A stretch of DNA of 64,000 nucleotides from Gemmatimonadota bacterium (GCA_016713435.1 JADJPD010000003.1:434001-498000); one strand, 5' to 3'. Positions 8,901-19,576 are shown, counted from the first letter of the stretch. Program-made: numbers and translations. Notes: generated by a model not told the origin, from the sequence alone.

Positions 8901-11900
8901 GGTGCTGGCCTCGGCCGGTACGGTGCTGATCGGCATGGACACGCCGGGCACTGGGTCGCAGTTCCAGGACCTCGACCTCACGGCGCAGACCGCGGGGCTC
9001 TCGCTCACGGCGCCGGTCACCGCCTTCGGCCGGCTCATCTCCACGCCGAGCGGCGCGGCCCCGGCCATCAACGGCACCAACCGCCTTCTGACCGTCACGG
9101 GCGGCGCCCAGGTCACCGGCCTCACGCTCACCAACACCCGCGTGGCGCTGTCCGGCGCCAGCATCACGTTCGACAACGCGCTCTTCCAGAGCATGAACAC
9201 CGCCGCCACCCAGCTCACCGTGAGCGGGACGGGCGGGACGGTGTCGCTCACCAACACCTTCTTCGGGACCACCCCGGCGTCGGGCTTCTACCTGGCGGCG
9301 GTGGACACCGACGGCGCCACCGGTGGCCAGCTCACCGTGGACCTGGTGAACCCGAGCCCCTCCACGCCCGGCAGCTTCACGACGGTGACGGGCGGGGCCG
9401 TGATCAACTGGCCGGCCGGCACGCCGGTCAAGACGTGGACCGGCGCCATCAGCACCGCCTGGACCACCGCCGGCAACTGGAGCCCCGCCGCGGTGCCCAC
9501 CAGCACCGACGACGTCCTGATCCCCAACGGCCCGAGCCTCATGCCGGTGCTCGGCACCTCGACCAGCATCCAGAGCCTGACGCTCCAGAACAACGCGTCG
9601 CTCACGCTGATCAACGTCATGACGCTCACGCTGACCGGCGACCTCGACGACGCCGGCAACCTCACGAGCGGCGGCGGCAGCCAGACGATCGACCTCGCGG
9701 GCACGGGGCGGACGTTCCGGAGCACCAACATCCCGAACCCGATCACCGTGAACGTGACCGGCAGCTACACGCTGGCCGGCCGGGCGGCGGTCACCGACCT
9801 CCTCATCAACGGCAGCGGCGCCCTGACCCTGGGCGGCCACACCATGGCGGTGAGCAACAACTTCAACCTCGCGGGCGGCGGCACGCTCGTCATGGCGGTC
9901 GCGCTCGACTCCCTGCGCGTCCTCGGCACTGCCAACTTCGCCGGCGCCGATCTCACCGGCCTCCTCACGGACGGCGTCCTCGAGGTGGGCGGCGCCCTGA
10001 CGCAGACCGGCGCCGGCGGCGCGCTGGCCGCGAGCGGCACCCACAAGACCCGCCTGACCAGCGCCAACCCGAGCGTGTTCTTCCAGTCCCCCGGCCCGGG
10101 CGCCGGGTCGAGCCACCTGCAGGAGCTCGAGTGGGTGGGTGGCGGCACGCTCAGCCTGCAAAGCCTCACGTACGTCCTGGGCACCATGACGGTGCCGGCG
10201 GGCGGCAGCATCAACGGCGTGACCTTCACCCAGTCGCTGCACACCGGGCTCTTCGTCAACGGCGGGCCGGTCACGTTCAACAGCGCCCAGCTCTGGATCG
10301 AGCCCGCCACCGCGGTCCCCGTGGCGGTGAGCGACCTGACCTTCACCAGCGGCTCGAGCTCGCGCCTCTACATCCGCCACCCGGGCCGGCCGGCCGGCGC
10401 GCCGCTCACCCTGACGAACATCGCCTTCACCACGGTGCCGCCCTTCCCCGCCGTCTACCTCGACGTGGACGACACGGCGCCGCTCGACAACAACGCGCTC
10501 GTGGTGGACCTCTTCAACCCGACCCCGGCGGCGAGCGGCGGCCTGGTGCTCACCGCCAACGGCGCCGTGATCAACTGGCCGGCCGCCACGCCCGCCAAGA
10601 CCTGGCTCGGCACCACCAGCGACTGGCACACCACCACCAACTGGAGCCCCGCCGGCCTCCCCACGGCCAGTGACGACGTGGTCATCCCGGTCACCGCCAA
10701 CAACCCGTTCCTCTCGGCGCCCGCGACCACCCGGAGCCTCACGATCCAGTCGGGCGCGATCGTCAACCTGAACGGCTTCGGCCTCGACGTGGCCGGCGAC
10801 CTCGTGGCCCCCACCGCCACCAGCATGACGGGCGGCGGCGGCACCCTCACGCTCTCCGGCGCCACCCGCACCCTGGGCGGCACCCTGGGCGCCGTGGTCC
10901 CGGTGAGCGTGACGGGCACCTACAGCCTCACGGCCCGCACCACGATGGGCGGCCTCACCATCACCGGCAGCGGCGACGTCGCCGCCAACGGCCAGACCCT
11001 CGTGGTGGGGGGCGCCCTCAACACGGTCGGCAGCGGCACGCTGACCATGACCAACGCGCTCGACTCCGTCCTCGTCAGCGGCGCCGGCATCTTTGGCGGC
11101 GGCTTCACGGGCGGGCGGCTCACCGCGGGCTACCTCAAGCTCGGCGGCAGCTTCAACCAGACCTCGGGCACCACGAGCGGCAGCTTCGCCGCGAGCGGCA
11201 CCCACCAGACCGAACTCGGCGCCGCGGCCGTCCGCGTGGCCACCTTCGCCAACCCGGGCTTCGGCACCGGCACCAGCCAGTTCAACGACCTCATCGTGAG
11301 TGGCGCCACCGGCGGCCTCACCCTGAACAGCGACGTCGCGGTCCTCGGCAAGCTCATCGCCGTGCCGCCGGGCGCCACGCCGACCCTCTCCGGCAGCAAC
11401 CGCACCCTCACGGCCCGGGGCGGCACGCAGGTCACCGGCCTCATCATGGATGGCGTGGCGCTGGCGGTCGATGCCGGCGCCTCGGCCGGCACCATCCAGA
11501 TGAGCGGCGTCACCTTCCAGAACATGCCGACCACGGTCACCCAGCTCGCGATCACCCACCCGGGTGCGGTGGCGAGCGTGGACCTGGCCAACATGATCTT
11601 CAACACCGTGCCGTCGAGCGGCCTCTACCTCCAGGTCACCGACGCCGACGGGCCCTCGCCCAACGTGCTCACGGTGAACCTGTTCACCACCAGCCCGGCG
11701 ACCTCCGGTGGCCTGGCGCAGGCGCTCGGCGGTGCGGTGATCAACTGGCCGGGCGTGGTGCCCGCCACCCAGTGGACCGGCACCACCAGCGGCGACTGGA
11801 ACACCGCCGCCAACTGGAGCACCGGCGCGGTGCCGATCGCCACCACCTCGGTGGTGATCCCGGCAGGCACCCCGAACGCGCCCACCCTGTCGGCCAATGC

Positions 11901-13719
11901 CTTCACCGCTGACCTCACCGTGGCGGCAGGCGTCACCGTGGACGTGGGCACGTTCACGCTGCAGGTGGCGGGGAATCTCGACGTGCAGGCGGGCGCCCAG
12001 GTCCTCGGCAGCCCCGGCCTGGTCACCATGGCAGGCGCCAACAAGTCCCTGGTCGGGTTCCTCAACAGCAGCCTGGCTGTCACCGGCAACACCTTGCTCG
12101 CCGGCAACACGGTGGTGGGGCACGATGTCACCATCGATGCTGCGCTCGACCTCGGCACCTTCCAGCTGGTGGCGAGCGGCAACTTCACGGCGCAGAACGG
12201 CGGCCTCCTGGTCATGACCCAGGGCGGCGCCACGCTCAACGTCACCGGCAACGTCCTCATCGACGGCGCCCCGACCAGCGGCTTCCTGACGGCCGGCACG
12301 CTCATCGTGGGCGGCAACTTCCTGCAGTTCGCCAACAACGCGAGCGGCAGCTTCGCGCCGAGCGGCACCCACACCACGGTGCTCCTGGGCGCCACCCCGA
12401 CGGTGGCCTTCCAGTCGCCGGGCCCGAGCGGCTTCCGGCACCTCTCCACCGCCAACGCCACCACCCTGACCCTGGCCAGCGCCGTCCCGGTCAGTGGCGA
12501 CATGATCATGAGCAGCGTCCCCGGCACCATCACCGGCGCCAACGTCAACCTGACGGTGGGGAACTTCTCGAGCGGCTTCCCCATCACGTTCAACAACATC
12601 CCGCTGGTGGTCACGCCCTCCGGCGCCCTCACGCCGCTCGACGACCTGACCTTCATCAACATCAACCCCACCGGCACCGCGCTCACCATCCAGGATGACG
12701 GCGCCGGCGGCCCGGTGCAGTTCACCAACCTGACCTTCAGCTACACCCCGACCGCGGGCGGCTTCTTCCTCACCGCCAGCGACGTGGACGGCGCCGCCTC
12801 GGGCGTCCTGACCATCGACATGACCAACCCGACGCCGGGCACGGCCGCCGGCCAGGTCCAGGTGCTGAACGGCGCCGTGGTCAACTGGCCCACCATCGTG
12901 CCGAGCACGCAGTGGACCGGCGCCGTGAACACCGACTGGAACACCCCGGGCAACTGGTCCTCGGGCAGCGTCCCGACGCTCGCCACTGACGTGGTGATCC
13001 CCATCGGCTCGCCGGGCAACCCGGTGGTGACGAGCAGCTGCCAGGCCAAGTCGATCGACGTCAATTCCACCAAGCTCCTCGACGTCGGCACCTTCGGGTG
13101 CACCGTGGCCGGCAACGTCACGGTGTCGGGCGGCACGGCGGGCACCGGCAGCTTCACGATCGTGGCCCCGGGCCAGGTCGAGGGCAACCTGCGCGGCATC
13201 GTGGCGCAGGCGCCGGTCACCCAGTCCGACATCAGCGCCATCATCGGGGATCTCGTCATCGACGGCGCCGGCGCGTCCTTTGCCCCGGCCGGCTTCTCGG
13301 CCGTGGTCTCGGGCAACCTCGACGTGATCAACGGCGGCCTGCTGGTGATGACCAACGCGGGCGACGCCCTCACCATCCAGGGCAACGCCACCTTCGACGG
13401 CGGCGACGAGTTGAACCAGCTCACGGCGGGCACCCTCACGCTCGTCGGCAACTTCACCCAGCTGTCGACCGGCAGCAGCAGCAGCTTCGCCACCTCGGGC
13501 ACCTTCGTCACGGTGCTGGCCGGCTCGAACCCCACGGTCAGCTTCGCCACCACCGTGGCCAGCGCCTTCATGGACCTGCTGCTCCCGGGCCCGATGACCG
13601 TCACCCTGGCCAGCAACGTCCCCGTGGCCGGCACCTCCTCAGCCAGCAGGCCAGCACGCCCGCCACGATCACCTCGACCGGCGGCCCCTGGCGGCTCGAT
13701 GCCCACGGCGTGGCCGTGA
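5917..13719 (+). CDS. Giant surface lipoprotein, N-terminal part
   Basis: Start of a reconstructed ~4,280-residue surface protein. A lipoprotein signal ends at LATC (Cys33). Then come a Big_2-like Ig domain (about residues 145-235), a Big_1-like Ig domain (about 238-335), and seven RCC1-type repeats (about 344-670), each with a paired (H)xC...CWGxNxxGQLG signature, enough for one seven-bladed propeller. Another Big_1-like domain follows (about 672-780). After that, ~390-residue modules each begin with a TWTG...W..AGNWS..xVP..xDDVVIP signature, near 8,263, 9,433, 10,600, 11,770 and 12,910. The reading frame is lost at about 13,636, where two bases sit in place of a codon; the last ~28 residues of this frame are out-of-frame noise. 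It is probably an adhesin or matrix-like protein, judged from architecture only. Confidence 0.88.
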   Translation: MSSPAPRRPLRGVAARVCRALGALLAATSLATCGEPTSPVKPGFGAVSVRPFFDANARVVPLTLDNIRVIVVRPTTDTVADLRRSFSVSNQQLQLNIPVALTGASESFDVTLELYAGTTLLFRGTSSVSVSAGPPSGTPNSVPVAYQGPGTNIASVLIGPRDTTVTLGATFPFGITATDSNAAGVTQFYVSWVASAGSVDGAGGFTAPTTRDTVQVVATTPTGIADTTNVFVVAPPSVLLKTSGDGQTGTVGGRLAQPLAVQVNGSDGLAVPGVAVTFAAVSGGGSVDSATATTDAQGIARTGVTLGPTAGAQSFSASAPGLAAVTFTATASGIAPAAVTLAAGSQHTCEIRGGTTLCWGDNTAGQLGDGTTTTRLVPTAITGSFTSLALGADHSCALTAAGNAFCWGNNSAGELGTGNLTPSPAPVAVSGGQTFVQLVAGSDFTCGLTAAGQAFCWGEGAQGQVGDGGSTARTVPTAVAGGHVFATLGAGASHACGIATDGAAWCWGFNFDGQLGNGGFATASTPSAVNGGLTFTSIDGAFGSTCAVATGGAGYCWGNNFGTQLTTPTPTAGGFTYTALVMGNFHVCGLTSGGWRCAGDNAVGQLGDGTAPTDQVVPVLPAGGFTYTALAAGGAHTCGRTTTNTTRCWGQNAAGQLGDGSTTGAITPILSVGPATQVAVNAGNGQSATVSTAVAVNPSVLVRDAASQPVPGVAVTFAVTAGGGSLTGATTLTDAAGLATVGSWTLGANPGTNTLAATVAGAGVAGNPVSFTATGTAVSPFNTWTGAVDTAWATAGNWSKGTVPTSSDDVVIPSGTPRAPYITGFAGNTRDLTVAAGAVLTAQAPLNVNGSADIAGSVTGNVSGVTLLGTGTVRGTLVGTFFLVTVNGTYTLNGRLRASGITINGRLTLAGHTAEVGSSTGDDFQTANLGVLVMTNPLDSLIVGGAGPTISFDGGSTVGTLTAGTILLNSSAVASFTQGNTFNDSSFAASGTHKVVLASAGTVLIGMDTPGTGSQFQDLDLTAQTAGLSLTAPVTAFGRLISTPSGAAPAINGTNRLLTVTGGAQVTGLTLTNTRVALSGASITFDNALFQSMNTAATQLTVSGTGGTVSLTNTFFGTTPASGFYLAAVDTDGATGGQLTVDLVNPSPSTPGSFTTVTGGAVINWPAGTPVKTWTGAISTAWTTAGNWSPAAVPTSTDDVLIPNGPSLMPVLGTSTSIQSLTLQNNASLTLINVMTLTLTGDLDDAGNLTSGGGSQTIDLAGTGRTFRSTNIPNPITVNVTGSYTLAGRAAVTDLLINGSGALTLGGHTMAVSNNFNLAGGGTLVMAVALDSLRVLGTANFAGADLTGLLTDGVLEVGGALTQTGAGGALAASGTHKTRLTSANPSVFFQSPGPGAGSSHLQELEWVGGGTLSLQSLTYVLGTMTVPAGGSINGVTFTQSLHTGLFVNGGPVTFNSAQLWIEPATAVPVAVSDLTFTSGSSSRLYIRHPGRPAGAPLTLTNIAFTTVPPFPAVYLDVDDTAPLDNNALVVDLFNPTPAASGGLVLTANGAVINWPAATPAKTWLGTTSDWHTTTNWSPAGLPTASDDVVIPVTANNPFLSAPATTRSLTIQSGAIVNLNGFGLDVAGDLVAPTATSMTGGGGTLTLSGATRTLGGTLGAVVPVSVTGTYSLTARTTMGGLTITGSGDVAANGQTLVVGGALNTVGSGTLTMTNALDSVLVSGAGIFGGGFTGGRLTAGYLKLGGSFNQTSGTTSGSFAASGTHQTELGAAAVRVATFANPGFGTGTSQFNDLIVSGATGGLTLNSDVAVLGKLIAVPPGATPTLSGSNRTLTARGGTQVTGLIMDGVALAVDAGASAGTIQMSGVTFQNMPTTVTQLAITHPGAVASVDLANMIFNTVPSSGLYLQVTDADGPSPNVLTVNLFTTSPATSGGLAQALGGAVINWPGVVPATQWTGTTSGDWNTAANWSTGAVPIATTSVVIPAGTPNAPTLSANAFTADLTVAAGVTVDVGTFTLQVAGNLDVQAGAQVLGSPGLVTMAGANKSLVGFLNSSLAVTGNTLLAGNTVVGHDVTIDAALDLGTFQLVASGNFTAQNGGLLVMTQGGATLNVTGNVLIDGAPTSGFLTAGTLIVGGNFLQFANNASGSFAPSGTHTTVLLGATPTVAFQSPGPSGFRHLSTANATTLTLASAVPVSGDMIMSSVPGTITGANVNLTVGNFSSGFPITFNNIPLVVTPSGALTPLDDLTFININPTGTALTIQDDGAGGPVQFTNLTFSYTPTAGGFFLTASDVDGAASGVLTIDMTNPTPGTAAGQVQVLNGAVVNWPTIVPSTQWTGAVNTDWNTPGNWSSGSVPTLATDVVIPIGSPGNPVVTSSCQAKSIDVNSTKLLDVGTFGCTVAGNVTVSGGTAGTGSFTIVAPGQVEGNLRGIVAQAPVTQSDISAIIGDLVIDGAGASFAPAGFSAVVSGNLDVINGGLLVMTNAGDALTIQGNATFDGGDELNQLTAGTLTLVGNFTQLSTGSSSSFATSGTFVTVLAGSNPTVSFATTVASAFMDLLLPGPMTVTLASNVPVAGTSSASRPARPPRSPRPAAPGGSMPTAWP

Positions 13720-16700
13720 ACCTGGTGCTCGACAATGCCCTCCTCGGCATCGGCGCCGGCGGCATCACCCAGTTCGACAACGTCAGCTTCATCAACACCC
13801 CGGCCATCGCCACCGCCCTCACGGTGACCAACCCGGGGTCGCAGGTGCCGTACACCTTCACCAACGTGAGCTTCGGCACCACGCCGACGGCCGGCGGCTT
13901 CTACCTGGCCGCCATCGACAGCGACGGCGCCATCCCCGACGCCCTCACCATCCAGATGGCCACGCCCACGCCGGGCACCCCGGGCCCCTTCGTGAGCACG
14001 GCCAACGGCGCGGTGGTCACCTGGCCGGCGGTGCCCATCACCTGGACCGGCGCCGCCGACACCGACTACAACAACCCCGCCAACTGGAGCACCGGCGCCG
14101 TCCCCACCGCGAGCGACGACGTGCTGATCCCGGCCACGGCCAACAACCCCGTCTCGGGCGGCATCAGCGTCCGCGACCTCACCGTCCAGGCCGGCGCCAC
14201 GCTCTTCGCCAGCGACCACACCTACGACGTGGGCGGCGACCTCGACGTGCAGGGCCTGATCGGCGGCCCGGGCGGCTGCTGCAACGTGCAGATGACCGGC
14301 ACCGGCGTCACCGCGCGCGGCAACCTCGAGGGCTTCAACCTCGACATCGCGACCGGCGCGGTGGTCACCCTGAACGGCCCGCTCAACGTCTCCGGCGGCA
14401 GCGGCGTCAACATCGCCGGCGAGCTCATCCTCGGCGGCAACGTCCTGAACGTGGGCCAGTCCTTCGTGAACACCACCGGCAACACCGGGGTGCTCACCAT
14501 GACCGACCCCGCGGGCCAGGTGCAGGCCGGCATCACCACCTTCTCCGGCGGCGACGAGACCGGGCACCTGACGGCGGGCTTCCTCTTCACCCAGAGCCTC
14601 TTCCAGGGCGGCGGCACCGTGCCCACCTCGTTCGCGGCCACCAACACCCACCGGGTGATCCTCGGCGGACCCTCGTCGAGCCAGGTGGCCTTCACCGACC
14701 CCGGCCCGTCGCACTTCCAGGACCTCGAGGTGAGCGGCGTCTCCGCCTCCCTCCAGCTCCAGAGCGACATCCAGGTGGACGGCTTCCTCATCTCCGCCCC
14801 GGGCGGCGTCAACGGCCCGGTGATCAACAGCAACGTGGGCTTCCGCAGCATCACCGCGGGCTCGGCCACCCTCGACGGCAACCCCGGCTTCACCGCCGTC
14901 ACCTTCGACAACGTGCGCCTGGTGATCACCGGCCTGGCCGCGCCGGTCATCAACGACGTGGTCTTCACCAACATGGACCCCAACGTCAACCAGCTCACCC
15001 TCTTCCTCGACGGCCGGCCCACGCCGTACGTCCTCGACAACCTGGACTTCCAGTCCGTGCCGGCCGGCGGCCGCTACCTCAACGTGGACGACCCCAACGG
15101 CCCGAGCCCCGACCCGCTCGTGGTGCAGGTGACCAACACCCTGCCGGCGGCCCCCGCCGGCTTCATCAATGCCACCGGTGGCGCGTCCATCATCTGGAAC
15201 GGCATCCTGCCGGGCGTGTCCACCTGGACCGGCGCGGCGGACAACAACTTCGACAACGCCGCCAACTGGGACACCGGTGTGGTCCCCGACGGCAACACCA
15301 ACGTGGTGATCCCGGCGACGGCCAATAACCCCGTCTCCGGCGGCATCACGGTGAAGGACCTGACCATCCAGGCCGGCGCCTCCCTCGAGGCGGGCGACCA
15401 TACCTACACCATCAACGGCAACCTCGACGCCCAGGGCGTCCTCGGCTCCGGCAGCGCGTGCTGCGACGTCACCCTCACCGGCAGCAACCCCACGGTGCGG
15501 GGCAACATCCAGGGCTTCCGCCTCAACGTGCCGAACGGCACGGTGGCCACGCTGAACGGCACGCTCAGCATGGTCAACGCGCCGCTCGAGATCGCCGGCG
15601 AGCTCATCGTGGCCGGCCACACCCTGCTGGTGGACCAGAACCTCCTGGCCACCATCAACGGCACTGGCCTCCTCACCATGACCAACCCCGCCGACCAGGT
15701 GACCGCCACCCAGGCCAACTTCGGCGGCGGCGACGAGACCGGGCGCCTGACGGCCGGCGTCCTCACCCTGGGCGCCTTCCAGCAGCAGGGCCCGGTCGCC
15801 ACCTCGTTCTTCGCCAGCGGCAATCACCGGACGGCCTTCGGCTACCCGGGCAGCACCGGCATCGTGAGCTTCGCCAACCCGGGCACCTCGCGCTTCCAGG
15901 ACATGGACCTGACGGGGGTCGGCGGCCTGGTGCAGCTCAACAGCGACGTCACCGCGGCCGGCCAGCTCATCTCCGCCACCGGCAGCAGCCAGGGCGGCAC
16001 GCTCGGCAATACCGGCGGCTTCGTCACCCTCACGGCGGGCGCCCCGAACATCACGGCCAACGTGGGCGTCACCGCGCTCGTGGTGGACGGTGTCCGGCTC
16101 GTCTTCGGCGGCGGCAGCTTCCAGGCCTTCTCGCACGTGCTGCTGCAGAACATGGACCCGAACGCCACCCAGCTCACCTTCAACAACGTGGGTGGTGCGG
16201 CGCCGTACGTATTCGACGAGGTGGCCTTCGCCACCGCGCCGAGCGCGGGGCTGTACGTGGCGCTGACGGACCTCGACGGGCCGTCGCCCAACACGCTGCA
16301 GGTGGACTTCACCAACGCCGCCCCGGCCAGCCCCGGCAGCTTCACGTCGGTGGCCAACGGCGCCATCCTCACCTGGAACGGCAGCTCGCCGAGCATCGCC
16401 ACCTGGACGGGCACGGGGTCGAGCAACTGGTCCACGGCCGGCAACTGGAGCACCGGCAGCATCCCGACGGTCGCCACCAACGTGGTGATCCCCTCGGGCA
16501 CCCCGTTCAGCCCGGTGCTCACCGCCCCGGCCGTGGTGAACAACATCTCCCTCGGGTCGGGCGCCACCCTCGACCTCGCCACCTTTGGTCTCGCCGTGGG
16601 CGGTGACCTCGACAACGGCGGCCTCATCACCGCCACCCCGGGCGCCGGCGGCCTCTCGCTCGCGGGGCCGGGCAACCAGCTGCGCGGCGATCTCTCCGAG

Positions 16701-18750
16701 GTCACCGTGGCGGTGGCCGGCAACTACACCCTCAGCGGCCGCCTCCTCGTCGGCGGCGCCAGCACCGGCGACCTCGCCGTGACCAACGGCAGCCTCACCT
16801 TCAACGGCTTCACCCTCGAGACCACCGGCCTCTTCGCCACCAGCGGCAGCGGCACCATCGTGATGCAGCAGGCGCAGGACTCGCTCATCGCGGGCGGCGG
16901 CGCCGTCTTCCAGGGCGGCGACCTCACCGGCCTCGTGACCACCGGCGCCATCGTCTCCGGCGGCGACTTCCTCCAGGGCGGCACCGCCGCGGCCCCGGCC
17001 TTCGTGGCCTCGGGCAGCAACGTGGTCCGCCTCACCGGCAGCGCGTCCAGCCTCACCACGGTCGGCAGCAACAGCACCACCATCTTCGCCAACCTCGACA
17101 TCGCCACCAGCGGGCCGGTGACCATCCAGAACGCCGGCGACAACCTGAACGTGGACGGCACCGGCCAGTTCCGGGTGCTCACCCCCGTCCTGGTGGACGT
17201 GCAGCTCCCCGCCGCGAGCCTCAAGTTCGACGGCGGCACCAGCACCATCCTGAGCAGCAGCCTCACCGGCACCAACGTCACCCTGGTGGTGGGCTCCACC
17301 ATCCAGGGCGGCTACAGCGTCACCACCACCACCTGGAACCAGGGCACCGCCCCGCAGATGCAGGTGCCCGCCACCCTGCCCTACCAGAACCTGACGGTGC
17401 AGGGCACCAGCATCTTCCTGCCGCCCGGCGCCTTCAACGTCCCCGGCACGCTCATGGGCATGCTGCCCAACGCCAACTCCCTGCACGTCCGCGACACCCT
17501 GGGCACGCCGACGGACCTCACGGTGGGCCAGGACCTGCAGATGTTCGCGGGGATCCTGGCGGTGGACGGCGGCAAGGTGACCATCGGGCGGGACCTGCTC
17601 CTCACCACCAACAATACCAACCGCGGCCGCCTCGGTATGCAGCTCGCGGCGGACACGGTGACGGTGGGCCGGGACGCCCTCTTCGACGGCGCCAACCAGA
17701 CCGGCCTGCTCACGGCCGGCGTGCTGCAGGTGGCCGGCAACTTCACCCAGGCCGCCACGTCGGTGCCCACGAGCTTCGTGGCCTCGGGCACCCACCTCAC
17801 CGAGCTGAACGCATCGGGAGCGGCATGCGGCTCCTCGCCGGCTCGTCTCGCTGCTGTCCGTGCCGTGCCGGGGGGGGGGCGCCGGCGGCGCGGCGCCGCC
17901 GCCGGCCCTGCCGGCCGCGGGGGCGGGCGGCCCGCCGGCGGGCTGCCCTCCCGGGGGGGCGGGCGCGCGCGGCGCCGGTCCGGCGCGCCGGCCGCGCCCG
18001 CCGGGGTGGCCCGTGGGCGCGCGCGCGGGCCGGCGGGTCCTCCGCGGCGCGCGTGGGCGGCCGGCTCTCCGCCCGCGGCCGCGCGGTGGGCGGCGTGCCG
18101 CGGGGCCGGGCCGCCCGTGCCCCGCCGCGGCCGGCCGCGGCTCGTGCCGCGGGGGGCGCGGGGCCTGCCCCGCGGGCCCCGGGGGCGCGGCTCCGCGGCT
18201 GGCCCCCCGGGCGGGCGCGGCCCCCCCTCCGGCGGCGCGGCTGGGCGATCACCTTCGCCCCCGGGGTCCACCTTCAGGCTGTTGGCCAACGTCCGCGCCG
18301 ATCACCTGGGCGGCACGGTGCCCGTCGGCGCGGACCTGATCGCCACCACCGCGGCCATCGTGGCGCAGGGGCGGCCTCTCCAGGTGGCCAACCTGGGCGT
18401 GACTGGGCTCACGCTCGACAACGCCAGCGTGGTGGTCAACGAGCAGGGCACCATCCGGAGCCAGGTCTTCAACAACGTCACCTACCAGAACCTGCCGACC
18501 GCGGGCGCGCTGCCGCTGTCGCTCACGCTGGTGGGCGTTTCCGTCGCCGCGCGGAACGTCACCTTCACCGGGGTGAACTACCCCGTGCTGCCCATCGGCG
18601 CGGGCAACCTCTACGCCCAGCTCACCTCGAGCAACGGCTTCGGGGTGAACCTGATCATGTCCGGCTCCAACCGGATCACCGAGGGCCCGGCCACTCAGCA
18701 ACCCGCCCAACGGCACCCTGGTGAGCGGCGCCCGGATTCTCTGGCAGTAA
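13638..18750 (+). CDS. Giant surface lipoprotein, C-terminal part (frameshifted)
   Basis: Continuation of the preceding gene after a one-base shift. It reads LSQQASTPATITSTGGPW onwards and carries three more modules (signatures near 14,037, 15,222 and 16,400) plus a divergent last module. Reading is disturbed at 17,826-18,247 by a stretch without adenine, which should replace only a few dozen residues when compared with other modules. After 18,250 the module pattern resumes. A final shift near 18,690 returns to the original frame, and the protein ends NGTLVSGARILWQ at the TAA of 18,748-18,750. That ending matches the G-[AT]-x-[IV]-x-W close of other modules. Start and end frames agree over 12,834 bases, so the indels compensate. 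I treat this as one gene, not two. Confidence 0.72.
17826..18247. other. 422-base adenine-free, ~92% GC anomaly
   Basis: No A occurs on the given strand in this interval; by hand count there are only about 32 T, so G+C is about 92%. With no A, no stop codon can form on the plus strand, and with no T on the complement none can form there either. All six frames are therefore open by default and carry no coding information. It interrupts the last module of the giant lipoprotein. A sequencing or assembly artefact is the most likely reading. Confidence 0.9.
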
Positions 18751-18773
18751 CCGCCGCCGGGGCGGCACGCAGC

Positions 18774-18817
18774 GCGGGGCAGGGATCCAAACCCGGTTCC
18801 CTGCCCCGCCTCGTTTT
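18774..18817 (+). terminator. Intrinsic terminator of the giant lipoprotein gene
   Basis: A 12-bp perfect stem (GCGGGGCAGGGA at 18774-18785 with TCCCTGCCCCGC at 18798-18809) is followed by CTCGTTTTC. It starts 24 bases after the TAA at 18750, which supports that codon as the true end of the giant gene. Confidence 0.8.
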
Positions 18818-18849
18818 CGCCACATTGCATCCATCCCCAACCCGACCCG

Positions 18850-19173
18850 ATGATGAGCCGCCTCCTCCCCGCCCTGCTCCTCGCCGCCGCGTGCGGCTCG
18901 GCCAACACCCCCTTCAACGCCACCCCGCGGCCGCTGCCCGGCCTGCCGGCAAGCCTGACACCGCCGCACGGCGCCAACGACGGCACCGCCTGCCGGAGCC
19001 CCCTCACCGACCCGGCGGACGGGAGCCAGCTCGTGCTGGAGCGCTCCTGGCGGCGGGACGGTGCCTCTATCGGCGATTACCGTCCGGCCCCGGGGAAGTA
19101 TGGGCTCCGGGATGGGGAGTTCCTGCGGGTGGACTGCGGCAGCTGGCGCCCGCTCGGCGCCGTCCCCCGCTGA
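18850..19173 (+). CDS. Small predicted lipoprotein, unknown function
   Basis: 107 residues. The N-terminus is a lipoprotein signal (lipobox LAAAC), so export and lipidation are predicted. The mature part is short, rich in Pro, Arg and Gly, with Cys residues in TACRSP and VDCGSW that might form one disulfide. I recognise no family. It lies 33 bases past the terminator of the giant lipoprotein gene on the same strand, so it is probably its own transcript. Tandem ATGs (18850 and 18853) leave the exact start open by one residue. Confidence 0.7.
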   Translation: MMSRLLPALLLAAACGSANTPFNATPRPLPGLPASLTPPHGANDGTACRSPLTDPADGSQLVLERSWRRDGASIGDYRPAPGKYGLRDGEFLRVDCGSWRPLGAVPR

Positions 19174-19329
19174 CGGCCCCTATAGAGGAGGCTGACAACT
19201 CGCGGCCCTCCACAGCATTCGAGGGAGGATTCTGCCGGTCCAAGTGCGCGTTTTCCCGCTCTGTTCCGCGCGGCGGCCATCTTTATATTGCATTGGTCTG
19301 CTGTCGCGTCCCAAACCGGAGAGCCTGTG

Positions 19330-19576
19330 ATGCAAGCTGCTGCCCCTCAGGACACCCGCGAGCATTCGTCCCCAATGCCTGCCACACCCCAGCCTCAGCG
19401 CACCCTTCGGCCATCCCAGTCTCGGCCCGGATGGAGTGGGGGGGTGCCATTCTGGTCGGCGTCGCTGGGAGCGTGTTCGCCGGCCTCCCGGGCTCGTCGG
19501 CGGGGTAATCGCGGTCCCGGCCGTCCACGCCATGATCGGCTTCCTCGCCCGCAAGCACCAGCAACGCCAGCCTTGA
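19330..19576 (+). pseudogene. Frameshifted small membrane protein gene
   Basis: Reconstructed ~80-residue protein. ATG 19330 has a GGAGAG Shine-Dalgarno and begins MQAAAPQDTREHSSP. The frame must shift at a run of seven G near 19,441 to read GGAILVGVAGSVFAGLPG, a hydrophobic segment. It shifts again near 19,500 to read VIAVPAVHAMIGFLARK and stops at 19,576. Two hydrophobic segments with a basic tail suggest a small membrane protein. No single frame is open across the region, so this rests on reading continuity and is tentative. Apart from it, 19,174-19,648 shows only a TATATT box near 19,284 and no other gene. Confidence 0.4.

Noticed and set aside
5905..17795. Very long open frames on the minus strand opposite the giant lipoprotein gene, up to about 2,180 codons
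   Set aside because: Their translations are Gly/Ala/Arg/His-rich repeats produced by reading a GC3-biased repetitive gene backwards; no motif, signal peptide or ribosome site supports them.
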